Source of the DNA: Xenopus tropicalis
Lineage: Eukaryota; Chordata; Amphibia; Anura; Pipidae
Reading direction: 5' to 3'
Length of the DNA: 64,000 bases
Assembly: GCF_000004195.4 (NCBI RefSeq)
Contig: NC_030678.2
Coordinates: 88,386,904-88,450,903 of the forward strand
In this document: in pieces, positions 24,616 to 37,090 of the stretch
Layout: each line of letters begins with the position of its first letter
Position numbering within the stretch: position 1 is the first letter of the stretch
Notes under the pieces: generated by a model
Told to the model about the DNA's origin: nothing
What the model saw: the letters and a program-made list of their open reading frames with translations, nothing else
Databases searched by the model: none
Translations under genes and position numbers: made by a program

Positions 24616-26781
24616 AAATTGAGTTAAGGACTAGAGAAAAAAATGTGCCATTGCTTGCATACAGAAAGCAACTCAGTATTTACAGTATATAATGTAGCAA
24701 GCATGCATGAAAGCAAAGAGAAAGTATTGACTGAAGTAAACATAACTAACAATAATTACATTCCTTATAACCTATTGATAAGCTATTGTGTAAATAGACT
24801 ATTCTTTGCGATGAAACCGCAGTGAAGCTGTAAATGAAAGCTGATTTATACAAAAGGCATATATCCTTTCTATATTATTCAGGCCATATGACACAGTAAA
24901 CTCATCACACAACTCCCTAATGACTTCAGTGTGTAATAGTCCCAACAGAAACATTATATCTGTATCTGCAAACACACCCCACACATTTACACATAAGAAG
25001 AAATCAATACTACCCAAAGTCAATACAAAATGGTTCTAGGAAAGTACAGTTCCTATCAGTCATGTAGGTTTGCTGGAATCCCCCCAGGTAGCAGAGACAA
25101 AAGAAGAATGCAGTATTACATCTACTGTATACTGCTGAAGAAGAAAAGCATTAATAATCAAGTGATTAAGTCGACTTTTTGTGAGCAAAGATTTTGTCAA
25201 AACTGATAGGAAAGATGCTGTAGGCTCCACTAAGATAAATGGGGATGAGATGCATAGGGACAAATAATTGGCATGTTTTATATTGGCTCCTACAATTGTA
25301 TGAGTTAAATTACCTGCAAACATACATGTCAATAGGTTTTTTCATAAAAAGGTAAATGAATAATTGTAAATTGCCCTTGGCTACTAAGGAAGAAAAAGCC
25401 ACAAGAAGAGAAGAACATGTGCTTTCTATCAGTTGTGCTCCTGTTCAGTGGAATAGGTTCATCATGAGAAAGGGTTTGATATAACTGTTGGCCCTGGAGA
25501 GCTGGGGCTCTCTCACATGCATGCGCAAAATGAGCAAACTGGGGCACAAAGTATCATTTGCATGCTAGTGTCACAACATGGCCGTCTGCACTGGGAGCTC
25601 CATCTTGTTGCTGGTGGCATAGTGCCCATTAGGTGCATTTTTTTTTTGGTACAAAAAGGTATTTTTTTTACCTATTAGCCAGCACTTCTAGTGAGGTAAA
25701 TAGTTTTTCACCAGTAGGTGCCCTTTAAGATGCTTGTGGCTATAGCCAGGATGTCCTTGGCTTGGTCAAGGCAGTTAGGGTCTAAAGTAGTTAAACGGAT
25801 ATAACAGGGGAGCACTCACCAGACGCCAGTTTCTTTCCAAGAGTCCCGTGCTTGCACATCCAAAGATGCCCCCGGTCCAGGCATAGGTTAGGGTCTAAAG
25901 CATCCTGATTTTTAACTGAACCATGTTGTTTAGCAAATTAATTCCTTATTGAGAAGGCACTTGGTTTTATGTCACAAAGACAGTTTTTGTAACAGGATAA
26001 GGGGCCATAAATAAAAAATACACTGCCAATGACCTGAAAGCGTTACCATCGCTGTGCACTGCTTTTTAGAAATGCATGTGGGTCCTGTTAAACAAGATGA
26101 TAACTAAACAAGAGACCTACACATTTCTTAACTCAGGGAACTGCAGAATAGTTTTGATCATCAATGAGTTGAGAACACGGGAGAGAATCCAAAGACAGCT
26201 GGAGTATTTCAGATGAGTAAGTATTCCATGCAAGGAAGCTCCTCTGATGCATAATAAAGCACTGCTTTTATTTTCAGGTATAGGATGCTCAAGGAGGAAA
26301 AGCATCCTGTGCCCCTTAATGTAAAGAAGAAAATTATATATTTATTTTTATGCCATAATATATTAATATTTCTGCTCAGTGAGTGCTGAACGAAAAAAAA
26401 TGTAGTTCTTTCTTTGTTGACATGTTTTATGACTGCATAAGAGAACAGAACAAGAACCAATAGCGACTAATCAGACCTTGGCTCTCATTAATCTAAATCT
26501 ATTGGTACATGGGACTTTACTGCCATAGCAATGCTCCCAAGGGAGGCTAAAATAAACCAGGTTGTTGATCCTGAAAATCAATTTCAGGCCAACTGAATTT
26601 TAATTAGAGATTTATTTTTTTTCCTACTTAAGGCATGTATTTTGTATTATATAGTTAAGCCCTAGGGTAATTGTAATGTGACAGGGATCATATTTGGAAT
26701 TTGTGAAGTGGGCTGATATACAGCGTAACAACAATATGGAAAATATTGCATTTTTACATGTATTGTGCCTAGAAGAAGTCT

Positions 26782-27112
26782 TAAGGTGGCTCTACACCAT
26801 GGTTTGCTTGTTTGAGGTTGTAAATGAGGGAATCCTTCCCCCGATATGCCCAGATTGGGTGGGCAATATTGTTCTAACCATGAAGGGGATGCAAAACGTC
26901 AGAGCGAGGATTACATCAATAAACCGAAGTGGTCCTAGATCTAACAGAAAAAGCAAGCCTGCCAAATTGACATCGGGACAAATTGACAATTTTTAGCAAG
27001 ATATTGGTCAGGAAGGCCTGTTGGAGGGCCCCATACACAGGCAGATAAGCGGCTCAATCAGTCTGTAGGACCAAAATCAGCAGCATAAATCTGCCAATGT
27101 ACGCCCACCTTA
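26782..27112. mobile_element. MITE with AAGGTGGC inverted ends
   Basis: The left end TTAAGGTGGCTCTACACC and the right end GTACGCCCACCTTAC are inverted, similar in style to the AGCTGGCCATACACA element at 38289. The interior includes GGCAGAT and TCTGCC inverted blocks. Probably PIF/Harbinger-like. Confidence 0.45.
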
Positions 27113-27719
27113 CGTTTGGGGGCAACCCCTGGAAAAAAACATCTGCAGATATATAGTATGGTTTGGAACCAACTATCATTCTGGTACATTTTTATCCCGG
27201 TATGCCATTGTTAGGCTAAAGGTGCAACACCCTTAATCCCACTGCAGCATCTTTTCCAAGAATCCCTTCCACATTTTCTGTGCTGCATCCTTTAAATATT
27301 TTTCATTTTCCACATTTCTTTGTGAAGTATTAGAAAAATATTCACAATTATAATTTCTTAGCGAGGAACCTTACAGTGCAATTGTTTTTATGATGTTACA
27401 GTTTTTATTATTTTCTCTTTATTAGCATGTTTTTGCAATTTTCTAAATCCTTTTTCCCAGTGATAATGTCTACGTATAATTGTTTATAGGGAACTTGGCA
27501 TTGTTCGTATTTGTTTTTTGTTGTTTCCCAGCTAGAAGCTCAGTATACGTGCATTTCTGTGGGGATCAGGTTAAATGTGATGTAAATTGCTGGAAGGTAT
27601 ACATTCAGTAAAAGATAAGTTTGGGTTCCTGAGACCTTAATAAAATAGAAAAATTCAAAATTCAGGAATATATACTTGACTAGGCAAGAGCAACATATTT
27701 CTTCTGATGGCAAAAAATT

Positions 27720-27905
27720 AGTGAAATGCAACTTTTTTGGTGTGACTTCTTTTGACACTACCGCAACTTTTTCTACGCTACCGCAACTTTTTGTATGCTA
27801 CTGCAACTTTTTTTGATGGAACCACAACCTTTTTCATGCAATAGTGACTTTTACCTCACTAGACAAATTTTTGTCAAAGTGAATTTTTGCAGTAGTTTCG
27901 CCAAT
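27720..27905. repeat. Degenerate array of about 22-bp units (CCGCAACTTTTT)
   Basis: Repeated ACCGCAACTTTTT, TGCTACTGCAACTTTTTT and ACCACAACCTTTTT phrases, the same theme as inside the TAGTGATG family and at 55040-55120. Likely the core of an old copy whose ends are lost. Confidence 0.5.
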
Positions 27906-29269
27906 TCCATTTTCATGGGAATCTATGCTACAACTTTGCTATGGCTTTGGTTTCATCAAATATGAAAAATATAATAATGGCAATATTAGAATTGTTCCAT
28001 ATTAGAAAAAATTGCAAATCTCGCACCCTAAAAACCGCCAACAGCATAATTAGAACTTCTACAAACTTTTTTTCTCAAGGAAAAATGCTCATGGACTTTA
28101 ATGCATATGATGCCAGAAAAAATGCCGCAAAAAATTACCCATTGACTTTTTTGATTTTGGTGAAATGGGGTTGTTTCACTCATTATTACAGAGGAGTTAA
28201 CCAGTACCTATGCTGTCCTATGTACACCCCATCTCCTACACATTTACAGTCTATGTTCCCCTCATCTCTGCCTCCAGGTTTTGTAATAATTGCCTGACAG
28301 AGGGCTGGGGGCATGCAAAAATGTTTCTATACATAGGCACTGGCCCCAATATGCTATATAGAGAATACAGCCCCGGGGTTGACTGTATGCAAATTATACA
28401 CTCCTTTAAACTAGTTTAATGATAAAGATTATCAAATATGTGGGGAACAGGTGAGCTGGTAAAGCAGACCTAATTATTACTTATGTCTTTGTAATCACTT
28501 TATAACTGATTATCTTCATAGTCAGGTTACCTGCTGAGCTCCCTTTGCTCCTGGGCCATCCTGCAGTTGGGCTTGTAGTTATCTAGACTGGTGTGGACAG
28601 GGAATTCCTATACCTTATGTCTGAGTGACAGACATACTGTTGTCTAATAGAGCCTTTTACTAGTTCCTTAGGGGCTACTTTGAGAGCTTGTGCTTCAGGA
28701 GAACAGGTGAAACAGTAGAGCAGACCTAATTTCTCCTCAATATTCTCCTCAATTTGTAATCGGAGACTTACAAATAGCTCTAATTATACAAACCATGAAG
28801 AAAAAAAAATCTCTGAAAGGTGGAAGGGACTGTACTAAATGTACAATATGGGCTGCGAGATGGTGTAGAACTAATGTTTCATTTTCTGCAGTGATTGTCA
28901 AAGAACCAATTTAATTAAATTACTAATTTCATTTTCTTTCCTAACAAATCCACTTCTTTTCTGCTTTTCCTTTCCTTAAAATTAATGGTTGGAACCTTTC
29001 TATAAACCTTTCTATAAATAAGAATCCATCATTTCATAAGTTAGTACATAACAGATACCGATCTTTACTTAATGATGTGTTAAAATGAAAGCAATGTTGA
29101 CCTAAATTATTGGTTTATTAAACATTTGCTGAAGTGCATGCATGTTGAAGAATTATTTCAGTTTTGTCTAGTTCTATGAACACAGTACATAAATAAACCT
29201 GCCGTATAACTCTCCCACTGCACTTTCTAGCTGTCCAGAGCAGATGAGACAAACTTAATCACACATGTA

Positions 29270-30190
29270 AAAGATTGTGTTTTTATTATCACTACAGGGG
29301 CCATGTACAGTATAACTGCAAGTACAACTCGCAAAGCACAATTTTGAGCACAATCACCATGTTTTTGCAAGACAGTGATGCAATTAGCACAACTGCTCTA
29401 CACCTGTCACAAGTTACCACAACTAGGAGCACATTTTGTCACAAATCAAAAGCAATTGCACATAAATTTGTCTGCCATTATTCCTAATTAGTGATAAGTG
29501 AATCTGTCCCGCTTCGCCATAAAATTCGTGATACGACAAGAGAATTCGCGAAACGGCAAAAAATTCCCGAAACGCATTTGTCATGCAATTTATTTTTGTC
29601 GCCCACACCTTTTTTGATGCAACCGCGTCCTTTTTGACGCACCTACGCCGTTTTTGACACAAAAGTGCCCAATTTGACCCGTGACAAAAAAAAAATTCCG
29701 CGGGAAGAATTTTCACAGAAGTTTTGCGAAACAATTCACCAATGGCAAAATGCAGAAATTTGCTGCAAATCCAGCCCTGGAAAAAAAATTTACTCATCAC
29801 TATTCCTAATGTTTGTCTTGTGAGTTACCTTATCCCTTGCGTCGATAAGTGCAACAGCACTTGATTCGGAGAAGAAGGCAGGAAGGACTGAGCAGTGCTA
29901 AGCACATCTATACAAAAGTGCAAGGAGCACATTTTGAAACAAATACCTTTAATCAAATATTTTTTTTTTTTGCACAAGTGACCACCGGGAAATTGTGGGG
30001 ACCGCAACTGTTGTTTCATGTACCCATGGAGAATTTCATGATCAAGGAACAGGCAACAAGGCATGCAAACTACAGACAACATTTTCATTGGAGGACCTTC
30101 TTGTGTTAAGCATGGTGCTTGCAAAAACTATGATTTTTTACTGTTTCGCTAGTTTTTCGGTGAAGCAAAATGGGACAGATTCACTCAGCA
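29270..30190. mobile_element. Composite repeat region around 29.3-30.2 kb
   Basis: The GGGGCCATGTACAGTATAAC start and GTGCAAGGAGCACATTTTG block match the element at 21441. It is split by the hAT copy 29489-29802. The right part (30130-30187) ends ACAGATTCACTCAGCAC, resembling a decayed TAGTGATG-family terminus. Borders are uncertain. Confidence 0.35.
29489..29802. mobile_element. hAT MITE, TAGTGAT family, complete copy (314 bp)
   Basis: Ends TAGTGATAAGTGAATC and TTTACTCATCACTA, with a perfect 8-bp target duplication TTCCTAAT at 29481-29488 and 29803-29810. The interior is rich in TTTTTGACGC and CGAAACGGCAAAAAATTC words. Confidence 0.85.
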
Positions 30191-30867
30191 CTATATGCAA
30201 GTTTACAGCAATATTTGGGTAGAAGAACAATTGTTGAGAGAATGTGTGAGAAAATAGATTTGCATATAGCTGCAAATTGTACATCTTGTTTGACTTACAT
30301 GAAATATATTAAGTTTAGTGAAAACAGAATTTGCATTTTTGGCACCTCGGCCCACATTATTCATATAATCAACAAAAAATGTGCCAAGCTCTGAAATGGA
30401 TGAACATATCCAGTATCTTTTACTCTTGAGTGATGTTGCTGGCATTGTGCTGCTAACACCTCCAATTTACAATGTGAATTCTGTGGCCTTTCAAAAGTGC
30501 TATTATTATTTCTCATCTGGTTGGAGAGTGACTGGCTGGCACAGTGTGCCTACTTTCAGATTTTTCTTTGAAACATTCTATAAAGCAAAACTCATTTCTG
30601 CAGCAGGTGTTCCAAATAAAAGGGGAGGGGGAGCAGTGTAGATCACTTTAAAAAGTGCCTGACCCAAAGATTTCATATGTATGCATGAGTCTGTGTCTCC
30701 TTTGGTGTATCACAATGGAACAGGAATCTGTATTGGAAGTTAGTTCCACCTAACTATCAGTACATTACAGAATCATTTTGTATACACAGTTCTTTATCAA
30801 GGAGGAGAAAAAGGATTATGAAACAAAAATAAATAACAAATTGCACATTAGACAGTTTTTGACTATA

Positions 30868-31865
30868 TACCGGTGTGGAATCTGTTATCCAGAAATACGT
30901 TATCCAGAAATACGTTATTCAGAAACTGCAAATTACAGGAAGGCTTTCTCCCATAGACTCAGTTTCAATCAAATAATTCAGTTTTTTAAAAATAACTTTG
31001 ATGGGCTAGAGAGGAGATTCAAACTTCACCCATTCAATCCCCATGCAGTTCTACTGGGACTTTAGCTTCAGTGACAAACCAGCAGTAAAGTAGCCCGGAA
31101 GAGCGAGCCTGGAACAGGTAGAGCGGTACGAGGCCATGACAACGAGGGTGAATAGGAACCCAAAGGAAGTTAGTGTGTAGGATGATGGGAACTGTAGTGC
31201 CGAAAGAACAAGTGGGAGGAGAGAGCAGCAGCATAAACAAAAGTAGCAGGAAGAAGGGGGATCACTACCTCATGGTAGCTGAAGGGAGAGGACAGCGTTC
31301 CCGCCCGGCCACCCTAGAGTAAGGGATTTGGGGGGTAGGCAACAATGGGGTATTCGTTTGAGTAGTCGCAGCTTTAGGCGTGGTGGGGCTGCCCTAGGGG
31401 GAACCGAAAAGGGGCTAAATAGATGAAGGTACAGATGTTTTTCTGGAGGGGCAGGCCTGGGGGCTAGGCTTTGGGGGGGAAACCAGGCATAGTAGGCAGC
31501 ACAGGAGGTGGGAAAGTTTGGTTGTGGAGGCCTATTCACAGGCTTGAAAGGGTTCTTCAAATGTTTAAGAATGTTTAAGGTTAATTTAAGGTTAGGTAAA
31601 TCAGCCTTTAGCGGCTAAATGTTATGTTTATGTAATTGGTGTAAAGTATATTGAAATTAAACATTAATTACAAAAATTCTTATTTTATTATTAATAAAAT
31701 AAACTGTGGCCTTTCCACCCAGAAAAATGCAAGTCTGTGTTGGGTTTAATTAAGGTTTCAATGATTTTTTAGTAGAATAGGTATGGAGATTTAAATTACA
31801 TTAAGACCACTTATGCGAAAACCCCCAGATTTCAAGCATTCTGGACAATGGGCCCCATATCTACA
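30868..31865. mobile_element. TA-flanked MITE split by a GC-rich insertion
   Basis: The left half TACCGGTGTGGAATC...AATAATTCAG (to about 31000) and right half TGGGTTTAATTAAGG...GGGCCCCATATCTAC (from about 31740) are the two ends of the CAGGTATGGG family, separated by about 740 bp. Near the left end the phrase ATCCAGAAATACGTTAT is tandemly duplicated. Confidence 0.6.
31001..31740. mobile_element. GC-rich insertion, probably retroelement LTR-like
   Basis: Markedly richer in G than its surroundings, with many purine runs. It ends with an AATAAA signal followed by CTGTGGCCTTTCC, as at 12540. No RT, protease or integrase frame is present. The 96-residue proline-rich minus-strand frame at 31270-31560 follows from the G-rich composition. 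Confidence 0.4.
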
Positions 31866-31916
31866 CAGTGCCATAAGTGCAGTTGTGGTCATGCAAAAAA
31901 AGGATGTGGTTGTGTG

Positions 31917-32268
31917 TAGCCATGAGCAAATTTTTTAAGCAGACATGAATTCCCTGTCAAATTCCATATTTTGCCTTTTGCCATTTTTCGTGAAACAAAA
32001 TTTAGCCTTAAAAATTGTGGTCATGTCAAAAAAGGCACACAAAGAAGCAGTACCTTTGGCACACCAATTACTTTGTTATATTGGGTGCATTCAGTTCCTG
32101 AGCCGCTTCCAGGCTCAACCAAGACAGAAAGGCACATAAAAAAAAGTTGCGCTCGTCAAGAAAAGTTGAACGCGTCAAAAAGGTCATGTGGTAGCCACAT
32201 TTCACAAATTTTTTACTGTCTCTTGAATTTTTGGCGAAGCGAAAATGCGACAGATTCGCTCATCACTA
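31917..32268. mobile_element. hAT MITE, TAGTGAT family, copy with exact duplication (352 bp)
   Basis: Starts TAGCCATGAGCAAAT and ends GATTCGCTCATCACTA, flanked by the perfect 8-bp repeat GTTGTGTG (31909-31916 and 32269-32276). The left TIR has mutated, but the target duplication fixes the border. Confidence 0.8.
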
Positions 32269-32649
32269 GTTGTGTGAATCAGCTAATAATAATAATAAGA
32301 AGAAGAATATATTAAATATTTAGCTACTCCACCTGCCAGTAATGAAAATATTTTTGTACAAGTGTACAGTACAGGAAATAAAACTTACAGCACAAAAAAT
32401 ATGCTACCTTTAAGCAGGTCTTTAATGTACTATGCACATTGGAAATTCAAGATATAATAACTGCCTAATGAACAATATTACATTACGAAATGCTAATTTT
32501 AATTTTTATTTATGCATGTTTTATTGTGTTTGCAACTTATATTACATTTCCCCAAATGGCTTTACATAATTATAGCACAGAAAGTAACTGAAAGCAAGAG
32601 AAATCAACAGATTCTTTACCATTTGGCATCAGACATGAGATCTATTGTT

Positions 32650-32935
32650 CAGAATTCTCCGGGTTTTCCAGATAAGGGGTCTCTCTGTAATTTGGATCTC
32701 CATACCTTAAGTCTACTAAAAATAATGTAAACATTAAATAAACCCAACAGGATTATTTTGCAACCAATATAGATTTCCAATATGGATTTATTCAGCTTAG
32801 TTGGGATCAAGTACAAGGTACTGTTTTATTATTACAGAGAAAAGGGAAATCAATAAGAAAAAGTTGTCTGCAAAATAGACACTATGGGAGATGCCTTCCT
32901 GTAATTAGGGACTTTTGGATAACAGATTTCCAAAT
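32650..32935 (-). mobile_element. TA-flanked MITE copy, ends eroded
   Basis: Collinear with the reverse orientation of the family: GGGTTTTCCAGATAAGG, ATTTGGATCTCCATACCTTAA, AAACCCAACAGGAT, AAGTACAAGGTACTG and TTTTGGATAACAG. The outer CAGGTATGGG ends are missing. Confidence 0.6.
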
Positions 32936-33745
32936 AATAAATCATATATCAATGTGTTGTACACAGGTATTAATGTAATGAGAAGTAAACATTTTGTAGA
33001 GAGAATTCTCTTGCTTTTGTAAATCCGGCTATACCATGAGACCTGATTATTTAGCTAAAGAAGAGAGTCAGATTGCACAGAGCTGATAATCCAGGTAACC
33101 AACTCAGGGATCTGATTTTATATAGCTACCACATTGATTGATGACCTCACACAAACATGGCGGAATCACTAAAACCCAGTTCAAGCCTATGTTTTTCATA
33201 CAAATGTTTGTAGCCCTATGTTACACCCCAACTAAACATAGCAAGCCTTATTCAGGAACGCAGAGCACAGTAGTGCAATTTTCAGTTGTATATCACTATT
33301 TATTCATCACAACGCAGAATGTTTTCCCAGAAACCTAGAGTAAAAACAGGCACTGAAACTCGTGCACAACTTTCCAATAAATGTGCTAATTTGTGCAAGC
33401 ATTTCAAAGATCATACGTAAGTTGCAGCAAAAGAATTCAAATGGGGGAAGGCATCACTTCTAATGCACCAACGTGTGCAGAGCTAATCATGGCATGTGTG
33501 CATTTCGCTTGGCACAAATCAGTAGTAGCTTTTTATGCAACCTACTAGTAGAACCCTGGAACTACCCCCACATCTAAGCGGGTGTTAATTCCAAGGTTCC
33601 CTTGCATCAATGGACAGGCCCATTAGTGGTTGCTGCAAGTTGCTAGGAGCATGTATGGGCACAAGTACAATAGAATCAAACTTTGTTAGTGCCTGCAATT
33701 CTAAATGAGATTTAATTTGTTCATTAGTACAAACAGTATATGCTG

Positions 33746-34283
33746 TTAGTGCAGGGTAAAACTGTTCAGGAGTCTGGCAAATGTGTATTTATTTAGTAGC
33801 TGAATTGTGAAAGGTAATTTTTTTTTTTTACTTTGTCTCTCAGGAAGGACAAAAGGCAAAATTGCTCCAGCATACTGAACTGGCACATCCTCTTTGCAGT
33901 TTGTCATTTGCGTATCAGCGTTCATCTGTATCAGATAACGTTCGGGAATCCTTCTCCTGACCAAGGGTTCTCTCTGCGTTGCAGCAGGAGCAGGCTGACG
34001 GTGTTTATCTAAACAGAAATAAACCTGCAGACATCCATCATCCTCTATTCCGAGTTTTATTTCTCCTTGTAGCATTTGTGTTTTTACTGTCCTGCTTGTG
34101 TTAGATTTCACAGGGAATGATTTGTGATATTCTCTGCAATACCGAATTGCTAGTTTATATTGATTTCGCACATTGTCACCTGAATTATAAACGCCTGCAG
34201 TGCTGCAGGCACATATATATAATTTAGGGAATGTTAGCCAGTAGTTTGGCGTGAAAAACCTAGATGTGTTTTTTTTAGGGAAT
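33746..34283 (-). other. Unassigned open reading frame of about 178 codons
   Basis: This is the longest open frame in the window that is not obviously simple-repeat derived. On the minus strand it runs without a stop from just after a TAA near 34283 down to 33746. The first ATG-like start is only a GTG at 34171, giving 141 residues, so it would have to be an exon or a relic, not a complete gene. Composition looks protein-like in the middle, with CREYHKSFP, GEIKLGIEDDGCLQVYFCLD and a basic VRRRIPERY stretch. A possible acceptor (CCTGCAG) lies near 34202. The C-terminal part degrades into KKKK and hydrophobic AT-rich codons. I do not recognise a family. It could be an exon of an unknown transcript, a decayed transposon or retrocopy fragment, or chance. 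Confidence 0.25.
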
Positions 34284-34624
34284 TATGTGCTGCAGCTAAA
34301 TGTAGCAAGGGTAGCACAGTGAGATGAAGAAGAGGAACGCTCTAGAATGTAGCAAATGTGCAATGCCCTACAAGTAAGAAATCAGAAGTTGATGGGTCTG
34401 CAGAGCGCACAGAATGTTTTGTGTTCCAGAAACTCGACAATAATAAAGATAGGTTGCTATATTGTTTGGAGGATCGTGGTCCCTATTACTGCTTGTGCTA
34501 TGACTTCTAACATAATCTAAATTACATCGCCGGTTGAAAAACTATGACAGATTTTAATGACTCTTGCTTAATTTTTTGCTGGATAAAAATGTTGACTTTA
34601 AAGATGTTGTGATTAGAAGACTAT

Positions 34625-35125
34625 GGGGCTGATTTACTTACCCACGAACGGGTCGAATGGAGTCCGATTGCGTTTTTTTCGTAATGATCGGTACTTTGCG
34701 ATTTTTTCGTATGTTTTGCGATTTTTTCGGATTCTGTACGAATTTTTCGGATCCAATACGATTTTTGCGTAAAAACGCGAGTTTTCCTATCCATTACGAA
34801 AGTTGCGTAAAAAGTTGCGCAATTTGCGTAGCGTTAAAACTTACGCGAAAAGTTGCGCATTTTTCGTAGCGTTAAGTTTTAACGCTACGAAAAATGCGCA
34901 ACTTTTCACGTAAGTTTTAACGCTACGCAAAATGCGCAACTTTTTACGCAACTTTCGTAATGGATACGAAAAACTCGCGTTTTTATGCAAAAATCGTAAT
35001 GGATCCGAAAAATTCGTACAGAATCCGAAAAAATCGCAAAACATACGAAAAAGTCGCAAAATATTCGTTTTCAAGTCGGAACTTTTCCAATTCGGGTCGG
35101 ATTCGTGGGTTAGTAAATCAGCCCC
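34625..35125. mobile_element. Hairpin MITE, GGGGCTGATTTAC family, copy 2
   Basis: Two inverted halves meet near 34875 (CGTTAAGTTTTAACG). Ends GGGGCTGATTTACTTACC and GGTTAGTAAATCAGCCCC, flanked by TAT on both sides (34622-34624 and 35126-35128), a 3-bp target duplication. The open frames at 34657-35145 on both strands are artefacts of its regular codon-like CGAAAAA words. Confidence 0.85.
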
Positions 35126-36005
35126 TATATGTCAGCCATGAATAATTAGAAAATGGAGCAAAGCAAGTAAACAGCCCAACTCCCATCTGCCAAAACACAC
35201 CCCTGCTCACCAGTCTCTGTTTTTCAGCTCATTCTATCCATACAGAGTAACAAGGGGTCAGCTTGCTTGCAAAGCTTTATTGGCAGGCTTCGTGTCTGCT
35301 CAATAGGGTGCCTAATTCACAAGAATAAATATAAGAGGGAAGAACCACATAGCCAATGAGCACTGGAAATGAAGCCAGTGATGTAGGGAGCCAACATTCT
35401 GTTTTACTTGGTCTAAATCAAGTAGCCAGATCGATTTAATATATAAGAATTACATACAGATATAACAAATATACCATTTTCAAATGGTTATAATTATTTT
35501 CTCGTAACTTCTTTTGTGTTACTTAAGAGAACATGGTATTTTAACACTCTTATTTTTGGTCAACATGGGATCGTAGGGCCCAGATTTTTTAATTACACAG
35601 TTTGGAAGTGGAAGATAAATAGTCACAGGAAGCCATCTTGTTTTGACCAATGTATTACAAATTGGATAAGTGACATCTAGCTGCACTAAAAGAAAGTTAT
35701 TTGGTCAGGAAAATGTAACTGGAGCACTCTATATTCATAGCTTTAGGTGTATCTGATATAAAGAATTATTTTATTACCAACACACAATGGGGGTAAAGTT
35801 CACAGGCAAACAGGTATTTCTTGGTATTTGGGTTGCTGGTTTAGATATTAATACTGGTTAAGACTAAGAGGGAATAATTAAGCATAGCAGGTGTTAATGT
35901 AGGCACCCACATGGCAGTGCCCTAGGCAGGTCATGGCAGAGATATTACAACACTATTATTGCCAATGCATTAGATGCAATAGGCTCTAAATGGGCAAAAG
36001 AACAG

Positions 36006-37090
36006 TAGAGATGTAGCGAACTGTTCGCCGGAGAACTAATTCGCACGAAAATCGGGTGTTCGCAAGTTCGCGAACTTTTAGCGATGTTCGCAATTTTGGG
36101 TTCGCCTTAGCTGGAGCCAAATTTTGACCTCTCACCCCAGAGCCAGCAGATACATGGCAGCCAATCAGGCAGCTCTCCCTCCTGGACCACCCCCGGACCA
36201 CTCCCTTCCATATATAAACTGAAGCCCAGCAGTCATTTTACATTCTGCCTGTGTGTGCTTGTTGAGTTAGCATAGGGGGAGAGCTGTGCAGGGGTTTGAG
36301 GGACAGTTTAGGTAGCTTTGCTGACTAGTAATCTACTTTCTACTGCTCTGTATGTAGCTGCTGGGGACAGCTGTCCTGCTGATCTCATCTGCTGTAACCC
36401 AATAATCCTTGTAAGGACTGCTTTTATTTTCTGATTACTGTTACTCTTCTTTTCATTGTGTACTGCAGCTCCATCTGTGTGTTTTGGAGACAGGTGTGCT
36501 GCTCATAGTAGTGCACCAGCACCAACCAGAGATCACTTTTTTTTATTATAATTTTTTTTATTTAACTTACTGTTCTTTAACGTGTCCAGTGCTGTTTGCT
36601 GTTGTTCATAGTAGTGCACCAAACACGTTACACATAGTAGTGACATTGCATTGCAATAAAATCACCTGAGCGATGTTTTTCCACCAGCAATAATATATTC
36701 CGTATCCACTACTGCGGCGTTTTGTCTTTGCGTGTGAACCGGCTGTAACCTTTACACGACTTGATTGGCATGTAGACACCAGAAGTTTTAGAGCAGTTTA
36801 TTACACAAGTTTAGAAATGTAGTGTGATTTCTGCCCTTTACAGCACAAAACGCAACGCTGTGTCAACAACGTATTTTTCAGAGAAATTTTTGCCCTTGAT
36901 CCCCCTCCTGCATGCCACTGTCCAGGTCGTGGCACCCTTTAAACAACTTCAAAATCAGTTTTCTAGTTTTTAAAGTTCGCCTTCTCATTGAAGTCTATGG
37001 GGTTCGCAAAGTTCGCAAAAGTTTGCACTTTTTGGCGGAAGTTCGCGGACGGGTTCGCAAACTTTTTTTGTGAGGTTCGCTACATCTCTA
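36006..37090. mobile_element. hAT element, TAGAGATGTAGCGAAC family (1085 bp)
   Basis: Perfect 16-bp inverted ends TAGAGATGTAGCGAAC / GTTCGCTACATCTCTA, with a perfect 8-bp duplication AAGAACAG at 35998-36005 and 37091-37098. Subterminal GTTCGC words are repeated many times, as in transposase-binding regions. There is no transposase frame. Confidence 0.9.

Noticed and set aside
30381..30641. 86-residue plus-strand frame
   Set aside because: Ordinary AT-rich intronic sequence; no homology recognised and no splice or promoter support.
31040..31560. GC-rich stretch as a CpG-island promoter or nested gene
   Set aside because: It lies inside a broken MITE and shares its end with another repeat fragment, so an inserted retroelement explains it better.
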